From contig CALZEQ010000001.1 of the NCBI GenBank assembly GCA_945641355.1, positions 1 to 64,000 of the forward strand: a stretch of 64,000 nucleotides of DNA. Direction: 5' to 3'. Source of the DNA: an uncultured Mediterranea sp. Its GTDB lineage: Bacteria; Bacteroidota; Bacteroidia; Bacteroidales; Bacteroidaceae. Each line of letters starts with the position of its first letter. Positions within the stretch are counted from its first letter, which is position 1. A model generated the notes under the pieces. The model ran no database searches. It saw nothing but the letters and a program-made list of their open reading frames with translations, and was not told the origin of the DNA. Made by a program: the position numbers and the translations under genes. Shown here piece after piece: positions 37,771-46,378 of the stretch.

Positions 37771-39816
37771 TTAATATTGATTGTTTTGTTCCAATAACGG
37801 ATTGATTTTGCGCTCGCCATCAGGAATCTTATCATAGTAATTTTTCGTAGCAAAAGAAAGAGTGTTGTTGGCACGCTCGCAGACACGGGTCTCATAGATG
37901 TACTTACCTATAGGATTACCTGTTGCTTCATCTACTTTTGCTCCCTTAGCAAACATAAACGGAGCCAACATTCTACGACGGTATTGATTAATCTGGTCAT
38001 GGAAAGTAAACCAACGACGCAAATCCCAATAAATCTTATGCTCGAATGCCAATTCCTTATAACGTTCTACGCGAACTACACGCAATCCCTCGTTAGGAGC
38101 AAAAACAAATGAATGTGGTCCACTACCCCTAAGATTGGTAATAGGAGTATCGCTCAGTTCCTGGGTACCAGTCAGCAAAGTGGCACCGGCACGTTCTCGT
38201 ACCTGATTGATGCACGTCATAGCATCTTGTAGCATGTCATTCCCACTGTATGAGGAAACGCCGTTCTGAGCCAATTCGATGGCAGCTTCAGCACGGTTCA
38301 ACAATACCTCGGCATAACGAATATCAATCCAAGTCTGTGTACTGCGGTGCAACTGAGTTTCGGCAACGCTCCAGTTCAGATTCAACCATTTGGCACCATG
38401 GAATCCGGTCAGCGTACTGTTGCTTCCACCATTAGCCGGACCATCAATACCATTCTTGTTGAGTTTGGCACCTGTAGAACTAACGTATGGGGTCTGATTT
38501 CTGGAATTTTCCGTTGTCGTCATCACGTTTGCCTTAAACCAGGCTACATTGTTCCAAGCTGTCGTGGTCTGTCCGTCATCGGCAACAAATTTGGCAATTG
38601 GGGTAGAGGGGTCTACATTTTCCTTCAGCAAACCGGAACGTATATCAACGGTAATGCCTTTGTATGTGTTACCAGGCAATAACAATTGTCCTCTCAAACG
38701 TGGTTCTGCATTGGCAAACAGTTCTTTTTCATCATTGTAAACAATATAGTTTCCATTGTCATCTGTCGTTTTCAAATATCCTGTTGCCGGATCTATGGGC
38801 AGACCATCAAACAGTTCTACCCAATCCAAAGTCGTATTGTAACGGTCACCGTATGTCGTAGTCATACGGGGAGGACAATAAACGGCATCAAAACTATGTA
38901 CATTGTTATTAATGTCATATTGACGAGTGAATATGGATTCATTGCTGTTGTCAGCATTCATAAAGACATTTCGGAAGTTGACTTCCTTATCACCATCCTT
39001 ATTGTAAAGTCCATATTTGCCACTTTGCTCTACAATGACTGCAGCATCGTATGCCTGCTGGAAATAATTGTTAGCTTTAGAAGAAGGAATGCCACATAAT
39101 TGTACGCCATCCACACTATAGTCAAACAAACCACCATAACGAGCTACCGAACCTGCATACAATGCAACACGTGATTTAAATGCTGCTGCCACATAACGGT
39201 TGGCACGGCTCGAAACGACAGCCGTTCCCATATTGGCAATGGCATAGTCCAAATCTTCAAGGATGAAGTCGATACACTCTTCATGGCTGCTACGTGCTAC
39301 CCAAAGGTCAGAATCAGTATTTGTCATCTCTTGCGGCTCTGCTACAATAGGTACGCCTCCATAGCGTTTCACCATGGCAAAATAAGTGTAAGCACGAACG
39401 AAACGGGCTTCTGCTATCCATTCCTCTGCACCTTTGAGTTTTCCCACATAATCCGGTAAGTCTTTAATCAAGACATTGGCCTGACGAATCACTTTGTAAC
39501 CTTCGCTCCAATACCCTTTCTGTGGAATATAAATACCGGTGTTATTACGATTCACTGTCTCACCTGTACTCAGCATATCCCACACGATACAGTTCCAGTT
39601 GAAGAAACCGTTCAGATTTCCATCGTTCGACATGCAAAAATCTTCCATTGGCAGACGGGTATACAAGGCAGCCATATATGCAGTAATACCACCTTCATTA
39701 TAAATATCTGAACCACTCATAATATTCTTAGGAGGTATATCCAAATCTTGACAACCTACCAACATGCCACCCAACGTAGCACACATCAATATTTTTTTCC
39801 AGTTTCTCATAATCAA
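37771..39816 (-). CDS. SusD/RagB-family glycan-binding outer-membrane lipoprotein
   Basis: A 681-residue SusD homologue that acts as the hinged lid on its SusC partner to capture oligosaccharides. The lipobox is GGMLVGC followed by QDLD. The N-terminal helical TPR-like scaffold (AYMAALYTRLPMEDF, EARFVRAYTYFAMVKRYGGVPI) and the C-terminal RagB segment (INQVRERAGA, ERYKELAFEHKIYWDLRRW) are typical. It is somewhat longer than the average SusD. The start may be the second ATG at 39810. The gap from susC is 5 bases. Confidence 0.97.
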   Translation of the reverse strand: MIMRNWKKILMCATLGGMLVGCQDLDIPPKNIMSGSDIYNEGGITAYMAALYTRLPMEDFCMSNDGNLNGFFNWNCIVWDMLSTGETVNRNNTGIYIPQKGYWSEGYKVIRQANVLIKDLPDYVGKLKGAEEWIAEARFVRAYTYFAMVKRYGGVPIVAEPQEMTNTDSDLWVARSSHEECIDFILEDLDYAIANMGTAVVSSRANRYVAAAFKSRVALYAGSVARYGGLFDYSVDGVQLCGIPSSKANNYFQQAYDAAVIVEQSGKYGLYNKDGDKEVNFRNVFMNADNSNESIFTRQYDINNNVHSFDAVYCPPRMTTTYGDRYNTTLDWVELFDGLPIDPATGYLKTTDDNGNYIVYNDEKELFANAEPRLRGQLLLPGNTYKGITVDIRSGLLKENVDPSTPIAKFVADDGQTTTAWNNVAWFKANVMTTTENSRNQTPYVSSTGAKLNKNGIDGPANGGSNSTLTGFHGAKWLNLNWSVAETQLHRSTQTWIDIRYAEVLLNRAEAAIELAQNGVSSYSGNDMLQDAMTCINQVRERAGATLLTGTQELSDTPITNLRGSGPHSFVFAPNEGLRVVRVERYKELAFEHKIYWDLRRWFTFHDQINQYRRRMLAPFMFAKGAKVDEATGNPIGKYIYETRVCERANNTLSFATKNYYDKIPDGERKINPLLEQNNQY

Positions 39817-39821
39817 ATCTT

Positions 39822-42800
39822 TTAAAATGTTATACTACAACCAAAGTTATAAGATCTGTTCAACGGATACATGTATCCATATAAGTTAGCAGGCTTTTCA
39901 GGATCCACACCTTTCACTCCGGTAAAGGTCAATAAATTATAGCCATTCATATAGACTCTGAGTTTTTGTATACCTACCACACTCGTTAAAGATTTCGGGA
40001 AAGTATATCCAATCTCAGCAGATTTCAGACGGAGATAATCGCCTTTCTGGATTTGGAACCGTGAGTTGCTGTCTGCCGAAGTTCCTCCAAATGCATAGTA
40101 ACCGGATATCCACTGGCATGATGGATCATACGGATCTTGCTTAGGATCTACCGGATGCCATCTGTCCAGGAAATAATCCAAGGCATTGCCATCCCACAAG
40201 AGCGGTGATGTCAACTGCTCACCATAAGCGATATACGATTTGGCTGCGCCTTGGAATGTGAAACTTGCATCAATGCCTTTCCATCCACCGGCCAATGTAA
40301 GTCCAAAGTTCATCAACGGATAATTGCGTTTGTTCTGGAAGCTATCGAAACTGCCTGATGACAATGTAGTTGCAATAGGATGTTTATCCATGGCATCAAT
40401 CGTTCCATCACCATTCCAGTCTTCATAAATATAGTCACCTGGTAATGTGGAGTTGCCGGCAAATATGCCTGAATTGGCTATCTGATCATAACTTGTATAT
40501 CGGCCACCGTCACCATAACCAAACCAAATGTCGTTGTATCTGTTGATATTGCTCCGATTCTGCCAATTCTCAAATGAATTACCGGAAGGATTCTTCTCCA
40601 AATAACGGTTCATAGTACGTGTATAAGACATATTGGCTGTCACACTGTATGTGAAGTCCCCGACTTTATTATGATGCCGCAACTCCAACTCAAGACCTTT
40701 TGTCCGGTCACTATTCAAGTTTTCCTGCGGCAAGGAAGAACCGAAGTTACCCGGCACTGTTGAATTTCGAGATGCCAACAGACCTTCCCTGTCACGCTTG
40801 AATATTTCAAAAGTAAAGCCCAGCAATCCATTCCACATGTCAGCATCAATACCTAAGTTCAGTGTCTTTAGTGTATACCAGGTGATATTGGTATTGGCAA
40901 CGGAACGGAAAGCCAATGAGTTGAGCACACTTCCTCCAAAGATATAGCCCTTGGAATAATTGTTGTACACACCACCCGAAGTATTAGGATAATCGTATCC
41001 CGAAATCCATTGGTAAGCGACAGCACTGTCATCACCCATTTCACCATACGAAGCACGCAATTTCAGGTTGTCCATAAATTCCCAATTATCTTTGATAAAG
41101 CTTTCTTCTGAAATACGCCATCCTAAAGATGCACTTGGGAAGAATCCCCAACGATGATCTTTATGGAACTTGGATGACCCGTCATTACGGAAAGAAAATT
41201 CAGCAATGTACTTGCCTGCATAGTCATAGTTCAGACGACCCACCAAACCTCTCGTAGCATTATCATACAATCCACCGGCATTGGCTGTTCCTACCTGATT
41301 GGTAGCATCACCGGCAAACAGATAAGGCAATGGAATGGTAAAATTACGGTTGGCTGATATATTATCACCTTTACTATACGATTCCTCTAACAGCAATAAA
41401 GCGCCTACATGATGTTTTCCAAATGTATTGTCATAACTGATAGATGCTTGCCACAGACGTGTCCAGCCATTGCCATAGTAACGTGCCAAATTTGTCGGAC
41501 TCAAACGGGTAGAATTAGCATAGGAGTCGTTGGCTGCATTGTAGGTATATTCGTCATACGCCAGTTTCCACTCCTCATTGTCATTAATCGTATTGTCATA
41601 GCTGAAAAGTCCTTTGACTTTCAGTCCCTTCACCCATGGCAAAGCCCATTCAGCTTCAAATGTAGAAGAGAGAATCTTATTACGGTTCTTGCGATAACCG
41701 GATATGGCAGAGTCCATGGCTCCAACCGGATTCAAGATATCAGTAGAGGGTTTCGACAAATATGCAGGATTGTTGTTAGCATAGATCGTCTCATCAGGAC
41801 GAGAACGCCACAAAAACTTGAAGATTTCCCATGTACTGGTATAAGGACGCTCACGTTCATCGATAGTAGCCCCGATCTTAGCCGATACTTTCAGTCCTTT
41901 AGCCACTTCAGTTGAGATATTGGCACGGAAATTATAACGGTTATAATCCAAAGAGTTGGACTTCAAGAAACCTTTCTGATCCATGTAACCAAAATTCAAG
42001 AAGTAATTCACTCTATTAGTTCCACCACTAACTGAAATGTTATGTTGTTGTTGCGGAGCGCTTCCATCTATCACAGCATCATACCAATCGGTGGAAAAAG
42101 CTGTACCGTTCAGATAAGGTTCAAAAGCTGCATCATCATACGTTAAGCGAGGATCGGTCAGACTTCTCATTGATTTCTCATTATAGAGTGTCATACGTTC
42201 TACAGCTCCAACAGGTTTCAGAACTTCTGCCGGTGTTTGAAGACCATAGTACATACTATACTCTATTTTCGGTTTAGCTGCAGCATCACCTTTCTTAGTA
42301 GTTACCAAAATAACTCCATTACCACCACGTACTCCATATACAGCAGCAGAAGCATCTTTCAACACAGATACGGATTCTATTTCGTTCGGATCAAGGCGCT
42401 CGAAATTGCCACGAGGTACACCATCCACCACAATCAGCGGACTACCACCATAACCACGGATATCAAAGTTGCCGTATCCAAATTCACCAGGTTCAGATGT
42501 GTTCTGCGTCACACGAACACCGGGGATTTTACCAGTCAACAGGTTCTTGGTATCCTGCGTCTTGGTCAGTTGCAATTCTTCATTCCCAATCTGAGAGATT
42601 GCACCCGTCAAAGTCGCCTTCTTCTGCGTACCATAACCTACAACCACCACTTCGTCTAACACCTTGCTGTCTTCCTTCAGTACCACATCGTACGTGGAAG
42701 CCGCGGTAATGGCTACCTTCTTCGTAGTATATCCGATGAAGGATACTTCCAATGTGCCTCGGGAAGGCACTGCCAACTTAAATTTACCATCAACGTCGGT

Positions 42801-42989
42801 TATCGTTCCGGCGTTTCCTCCTACCAACTTGACGTTGGCACCAATAATCGCTTCGCCACTTTCATCCTTCACCGTACCGGAAATGTTCTTGTTCTGGGCA
42901 TAGACAGAAGTAACGAAAAAAAGCATCATGCAAAACCATGCGACGGCATTCCGTATAGGAAAACCTTTTTTCTCATTAATAGTACTCAT
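39822..42989 (-). CDS. SusC/RagA-family TonB-dependent outer-membrane transporter
   Basis: A 1055-residue TonB-linked beta-barrel that imports oligosaccharides into the periplasm. After the signal peptide (SVYAQ) come a carboxypeptidase-D regulatory-like domain (about residues 35-110: ISGTVKDESGEAIIGANV), the TonB-box region (VVVGYGTQKK), a plug domain with GVRVTQNTSEPGEFGYGNFDIRG-type spacing and the motif DASAAVYGVRGGNGVILVTT, then the barrel ending in YNFGCSITF. There is no N-terminal STN domain, so it is not of the anti-sigma-signalling type. It opens the long PUL unit, with a leader of about 150 bases behind the -7 element at 43148. Confidence 0.97.
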   Translation of the reverse strand: MSTINEKKGFPIRNAVAWFCMMLFFVTSVYAQNKNISGTVKDESGEAIIGANVKLVGGNAGTITDVDGKFKLAVPSRGTLEVSFIGYTTKKVAITAASTYDVVLKEDSKVLDEVVVVGYGTQKKATLTGAISQIGNEELQLTKTQDTKNLLTGKIPGVRVTQNTSEPGEFGYGNFDIRGYGGSPLIVVDGVPRGNFERLDPNEIESVSVLKDASAAVYGVRGGNGVILVTTKKGDAAAKPKIEYSMYYGLQTPAEVLKPVGAVERMTLYNEKSMRSLTDPRLTYDDAAFEPYLNGTAFSTDWYDAVIDGSAPQQQHNISVSGGTNRVNYFLNFGYMDQKGFLKSNSLDYNRYNFRANISTEVAKGLKVSAKIGATIDERERPYTSTWEIFKFLWRSRPDETIYANNNPAYLSKPSTDILNPVGAMDSAISGYRKNRNKILSSTFEAEWALPWVKGLKVKGLFSYDNTINDNEEWKLAYDEYTYNAANDSYANSTRLSPTNLARYYGNGWTRLWQASISYDNTFGKHHVGALLLLEESYSKGDNISANRNFTIPLPYLFAGDATNQVGTANAGGLYDNATRGLVGRLNYDYAGKYIAEFSFRNDGSSKFHKDHRWGFFPSASLGWRISEESFIKDNWEFMDNLKLRASYGEMGDDSAVAYQWISGYDYPNTSGGVYNNYSKGYIFGGSVLNSLAFRSVANTNITWYTLKTLNLGIDADMWNGLLGFTFEIFKRDREGLLASRNSTVPGNFGSSLPQENLNSDRTKGLELELRHHNKVGDFTYSVTANMSYTRTMNRYLEKNPSGNSFENWQNRSNINRYNDIWFGYGDGGRYTSYDQIANSGIFAGNSTLPGDYIYEDWNGDGTIDAMDKHPIATTLSSGSFDSFQNKRNYPLMNFGLTLAGGWKGIDASFTFQGAAKSYIAYGEQLTSPLLWDGNALDYFLDRWHPVDPKQDPYDPSCQWISGYYAFGGTSADSNSRFQIQKGDYLRLKSAEIGYTFPKSLTSVVGIQKLRVYMNGYNLLTFTGVKGVDPEKPANLYGYMYPLNRSYNFGCSITF

Positions 42990-43147
42990 GTAAAATAGGA
43001 TTGATTTGTTTTTTTTCTTTTATCATTCTCGTTGTTTTGATGTCTTCTGCCGTTTCTATAAAACATGCAGAAAACCGTTGTTCGGTGTTTAACTGGTATT
43101 CCTCATATCTCATTGCAAAATTAAAATTAAGTATATCTTATCGATGG

Positions 43148-43155
43148 CAAAGTAA
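43148..43155 (-). promoter_or_regulatory. -7 element of the susC promoter
   Basis: TTACTTTG on the minus strand, close to TAnnTTTG, with only TTTC (43176-43179) at the -33 spacing. A weak -33 fits an activator-dependent promoter. The identical octamer stands before the GH2 gene at 60646. Confidence 0.55.
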
Positions 43156-43165
43156 CGAATGCAAT

Positions 43166-43238
43166 ATTAATTTTTGAAAAATTATATCAGGAAACGACAA
43201 TTAAAATACAATTAATTTGTTAAATGCTGAAAATTAAT
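43166..43238 (-). promoter_or_regulatory. Partial ATTAAW repeat cluster upstream of susC
   Basis: ATTAAT at 43166, ATTAAA at 43200, ATTAAT at 43211 and ATTAAT at 43233. The first begins exactly 11 bases beyond the end of the -7 element. The last three are spaced 11 and 22 bases. A 17-base block (43200-43216) differs by one base from the one at 49107-49123 before GH92. The array is less regular than those before GH2 and GH92. Confidence 0.5.
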
Positions 43239-43343
43239 TGAGGATAACAGGATAATTTGTGGGGTAGAATCCTATTGTGTGCGCACCACGCCTTATATTA
43301 GTTGGCAACAACTTTTAATGGAATAGCTGAAAACATAGCATGG

Positions 43344-43485
43344 AACAGTTGTTATCTCCTAATGAAACAGTTGTTATCTATAGGTGAAACAGTTGTTCCA
43401 TGGCCTATATAACAGTTGTTCCATGCTTATTGTATGTCTTCGACATTCCTATTGTACGCCTTCGACATTGCAGTGGTACGCTTGT
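43344..43485. repeat. Direct-repeat array with a 22-base period
   Basis: AACAGTTGTT occurs four times, starting at 43344, 43366, 43388 and 43411 (spacing 22, 22, 23). A second repeat TATTGTAYGYCTTCGACATT follows at 43428 and 43450 (spacing 22), with a decayed third copy (GTACGC at 43476-43481) in the same period. Two helical turns is about 21 bases, so sites would lie on nearly one face of the DNA. Confidence 0.8.
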
Positions 43486-43541
43486 GATAACGGTGATTAT
43501 TGCAGCAAAATAAGTGCTTTTTTGATGAAAAAACAACGATT

Positions 43542-43730
43542 ATCTGCCACAAATCTGCCACAAAGTGCAAAAAAACGCCTAAAAACGGGGGTGAAATGAG
43601 GCGGTTTAACACAAAAAACGGCCATTTTTGTGTTAATGATTGTAAATCTCAAAATATCTGCCACACTTTTTTGATGCTTAATCCATTTATATAGAGGAAA
43701 CTAACAGAAAGTGTGTGGCAGATGGCAGAT
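43542..43730. repeat. ATCTGCCACA repeats, tandem and inverted
   Basis: ATCTGCCACA occurs at 43542 and 43553 (exactly 11 bases apart) and again at 43656. The inverted form TGTGGCAGAT is at 43714, followed by a shorter GGCAGAT at 43724. CTTTTTTGATG also occurs twice (43517 and 43666). They may be protein-binding sites; function unknown. Confidence 0.6.
43606..43636. repeat. Perfect 12-bp inverted repeat
   Basis: TTAACACAAAAA (43606-43617) and its exact complement (43625-43636) flank the 7-base loop ACGGCCA. It is AT-rich and could be a bidirectional terminator or a binding site. Confidence 0.6.
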
Positions 43731-43740
43731 AAACAAAACT

Positions 43741-43766
43741 TCTCACGCGCGCGTGCGCGCGTGAGA
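43741..43766 (-). terminator. GC-alternating palindrome after the regulator gene, possible terminator
   Basis: Perfect 12-bp arms (TCTCACGCGCGC at 43741-43752 and complement at 43755-43766) with a 2-base centre, 65 bases after the regulator stop. On the minus strand it is followed by AGTTTTGTTT. Twenty bases (43744-43763) alternate pyrimidine and purine, which is prone to Z-DNA or cruciform. A terminator is the simplest reading. Confidence 0.5.
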
Positions 43767-43831
43767 CATGCACGTAAATTCACTGAACTTATGAAAATAC
43801 TATATTAAATGCAATTCTGACGAATGCAAGC

Positions 43832-46378
43832 TTATAAATCCGCGAAACTAACCCGGTACGGTTCACCCATTGATTCAAGATACATCTTGCAAAAACGCTC
43901 GTAGACGTTACGTGCGATTCCCCTTTTCCCTTGAGCGCAAAGCACCGAACATTTGGCGGTCAAAGCCTCTTCGTTTAGGGGATCGTGCAGAAACATGATG
44001 TCTGCCAGACGAATCACCATCTCCTGATGATTGCGTTGCAGCTCCAGCTCCAGTAGTCCACGTAGCAGGTCGATGGCTTTGCTGGAATAGGCTTCCTTGA
44101 AATCGTCCAGCCAATTCTGGAACGTATTGGGCAACAACGGACCATATAACAACAGCTCCAGAATGCGATTCAGCAATTCGTCGTTGGCCTGTTCCTGATA
44201 TAGACGAATACACTCGGACACCGCATGGAAATCGCAGAATACGTCATCTCCCAAACGGATGCGCAGGAAATTGCTCTCTGTTACAATCTCAACGTCACCA
44301 ATGGCTTCCAGCAGTATACGGAGCTTACGCAGGGTCACATTGCGATTGTTGCGTGCGGCTGTCTCCTCCTTATCAGGCCAAAGTATTTCTACGGTTTTGG
44401 AGGTAAGCAGGCCCTGAGGTTGCTTCTCGGTGTATAGAATCAATAGCAGCAGCAGGTGTTTCAGGCGCGGGGTGAAACTGGCGGTGATGTCATTGCCCTG
44501 TTTGTCACGTACGTTGAAACAACCCAGTAAGGAGATGGCGGAACGGCTGCGATTGTAATACTGGGGCTTTTCGGGAAGAGCCGGTTGGAGTGGAGGAAGA
44601 GGCTCTGTGACTGCTTCTACAGCGGTTGTCTCCCCATGGCACTCTTCCGGCTCCACGATAGGCTCGGAAACTGCGTCGGCATGATACTTCCGGTGGCGAC
44701 GACGGAACAAGATGGCCGGTATGGCAAGCAGCGCGACAATTCCTGTCCATAGAAGCATCTTGTTCCAGGATTTTTGATTCGGAATGTTCTGCAGGATATC
44801 CGCTTCGTCGACCAGCGGCATGTTAATGGAGTAGATGGCCAGATCGTGCGAACGGTCGCTCAGAATCTTGTCCATCACCAAAAAAAGCTTGCCGTGTGCA
44901 GGAGAGACATAGAGATTGAAATCCAGGTCTTGGTAAGGTGCCCTGTTGTTGATGGGTTTGGACACTTCCATGCAAACCGAGTCACGGATAGGAATCTTCC
45001 ACAGTGTACCTCCCTCGGATATAGATACCGCATAAAACGAACTGTCCGACGGCTCGAAATACATCGAAGATGCCATCACGGTATTCTCCGTGGGGCCTTG
45101 GCGTTTCCATATCAGGCGAGACTGGCGCGTTTTCAGGTTCAGTGCACATAGTCCATAGAAATATTCGGATGTCAACTCTTGCTTCCCGTATTTATTGCCT
45201 CGTCCTCCGAAGATATACAGTTCGTCGCCCACTGCCGCCATGGCAGCCGAAAAACGGGGATAGAAAGGCGACTTATACTCAATCTGTTCCACATGACCCG
45301 AACCGGATTTCATGCGAAACAGGTCGTTGCGATACCGATAGAATCCATATCCGCCAAAAAAGTAGAAAGACGAATCGGCAGGATTGAAGGTACGCGCGTG
45401 ATTGTAATACGTTGGCTCACTGTCCAATGTCTTCCGATCGCTCCACATACCGGTATCGAACGAGAAAACCGAAACCGTCCTCAAACGCAATGAATAGGAT
45501 ACCAGGCTGTTGCTCAATGTATCGTATAAAATATGATTGGAGTACTTGATAGTAGGACCGCCTTTCCGTACCGGAATTACCTGCCGCACGATGCCGTTTT
45601 CATCCAATACGGATACTTCTTGGTCATCGACCAGATAGAAATTGGCATCCCTCGCATTACAAGCCACGAAGACCGGATGAGGCAGATGCCGGTGATACAC
45701 CGTCTGCCATTCGATATGATTGTCTATCAGCCAAAAAGGATTTTCGGCACGTGCCACGGCACCTTGCAGTTCGTCATAGCAAAGCGCATCATTGTGTTTC
45801 CACAATTTCCATTGGCGGGTCTGACTGCCATCCTGTACCACACAGACATCACGGATGTTAACCGGAGCCACATCGCTCAAATATTCCTTCATCAGACCAA
45901 ACAGCACAGCCACATCGCTCGTTCCCTGCAAAGGAACCATTGCCGAAGCGTGCTTACCATCATAGACCACCTCCACGACATTGTCTTTCAAGCGCAGCTG
46001 CACTGTCACATCTATCCACTGTTCATACCTGATGGGGGTATCGATATTGACTACTCCCTCATTCAGAACCAAAGCAGGCTGGTGGTTCTCCTCGGTAGCA
46101 ACGAACGAAAGATGAATAACCTGCCCCGTATTCGTCTTCAGATGGAGGATGGAACCGTAATCCGGCTCATTGTCACGAGTATACATCTGAAACGAAACCG
46201 AAAAATCTCTCTTCACGCTAAAAGGAACATTGTCATCTAAATAAAGAGAGGTCCTATCACCTCCCGTCACTGCATGCGAACGGAAATGAAGTCCGTAATC
46301 GTACATGGGAAGCGCGTACAAGCTGTCACCTATGACCCCAAAAAGTATCGCACACAATATCAATATTCTACATCTCAT
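43832..46378 (-). CDS. Membrane-spanning SARP-type transcriptional regulator with exported LamG and Kelch-like sensor
   Basis: An 848-residue one-component regulator, and the probable controller of this PUL. The order is: signal or anchor segment (1-22); concanavalin/LamG-like domain (about 30-200: DFSVSFQMYTRDNEPDYGSILHL); Kelch or galactose-oxidase-like propeller (about 215-520: SFYFFGGYGFYRYRND, AVGDELYIFGGRG); membrane helix (about 541-558) followed by RRRHRK, which fixes the C-terminus in the cytoplasm; Pro/Glu-rich linker (565-608); OmpR/SARP winged helix (about 615-715: LLGCFNVRDKQG, FTPRLKHLLLLLILYTE, EILWPDKEETAARNNRNVTLRKLR); and a bacterial transcriptional activation domain (716-848). 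No kinase, receiver or sigma factor is present. The sensor domains suggest direct sensing of glycan in the periplasm. It is flanked by the GH92 and susC units and has no other obvious regulator partner. Confidence 0.88.
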   Translation of the reverse strand: MRCRILILCAILFGVIGDSLYALPMYDYGLHFRSHAVTGGDRTSLYLDDNVPFSVKRDFSVSFQMYTRDNEPDYGSILHLKTNTGQVIHLSFVATEENHQPALVLNEGVVNIDTPIRYEQWIDVTVQLRLKDNVVEVVYDGKHASAMVPLQGTSDVAVLFGLMKEYLSDVAPVNIRDVCVVQDGSQTRQWKLWKHNDALCYDELQGAVARAENPFWLIDNHIEWQTVYHRHLPHPVFVACNARDANFYLVDDQEVSVLDENGIVRQVIPVRKGGPTIKYSNHILYDTLSNSLVSYSLRLRTVSVFSFDTGMWSDRKTLDSEPTYYNHARTFNPADSSFYFFGGYGFYRYRNDLFRMKSGSGHVEQIEYKSPFYPRFSAAMAAVGDELYIFGGRGNKYGKQELTSEYFYGLCALNLKTRQSRLIWKRQGPTENTVMASSMYFEPSDSSFYAVSISEGGTLWKIPIRDSVCMEVSKPINNRAPYQDLDFNLYVSPAHGKLFLVMDKILSDRSHDLAIYSINMPLVDEADILQNIPNQKSWNKMLLWTGIVALLAIPAILFRRRHRKYHADAVSEPIVEPEECHGETTAVEAVTEPLPPLQPALPEKPQYYNRSRSAISLLGCFNVRDKQGNDITASFTPRLKHLLLLLILYTEKQPQGLLTSKTVEILWPDKEETAARNNRNVTLRKLRILLEAIGDVEIVTESNFLRIRLGDDVFCDFHAVSECIRLYQEQANDELLNRILELLLYGPLLPNTFQNWLDDFKEAYSSKAIDLLRGLLELELQRNHQEMVIRLADIMFLHDPLNEEALTAKCSVLCAQGKRGIARNVYERFCKMYLESMGEPYRVSFADL

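Larger units (their letters stand above)
42990..43831. other. 842-base regulatory region between susC and the SARP-like regulator
   Basis: No convincing protein gene lies here. It holds two candidate -7 elements for susC (43148-43155, and TAATTTTG at 43116-43123), ATTAAW repeats (43166-43238), a 22-bp-period repeat array (43344-43485), tandem and inverted ATCTGCCACA elements (43542-43730), a perfect inverted repeat (43606-43636) and a GC-alternating palindrome (43741-43766). Such a dense set of repeats is unusual upstream of a susC. Confidence 0.8.

Noticed and set aside
43116..43123. TAATTTTG as the main susC -7 element
   Set aside because: It fits TAnnTTTG better than 43148-43155, but has no TTTG at proper spacing and does not share the octamer used before GH2. 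It is kept only as an alternative start site.
43344..43485. Possible CRISPR array
   Set aside because: The units are 10-20 bases with a 22-base period and no variable spacers of CRISPR length; there are no cas genes.
43384..43599. Short plus-strand frame in the susC upstream region
   Set aside because: It runs through direct repeats and has Cys/Lys-rich random composition; no ribosome-binding site.
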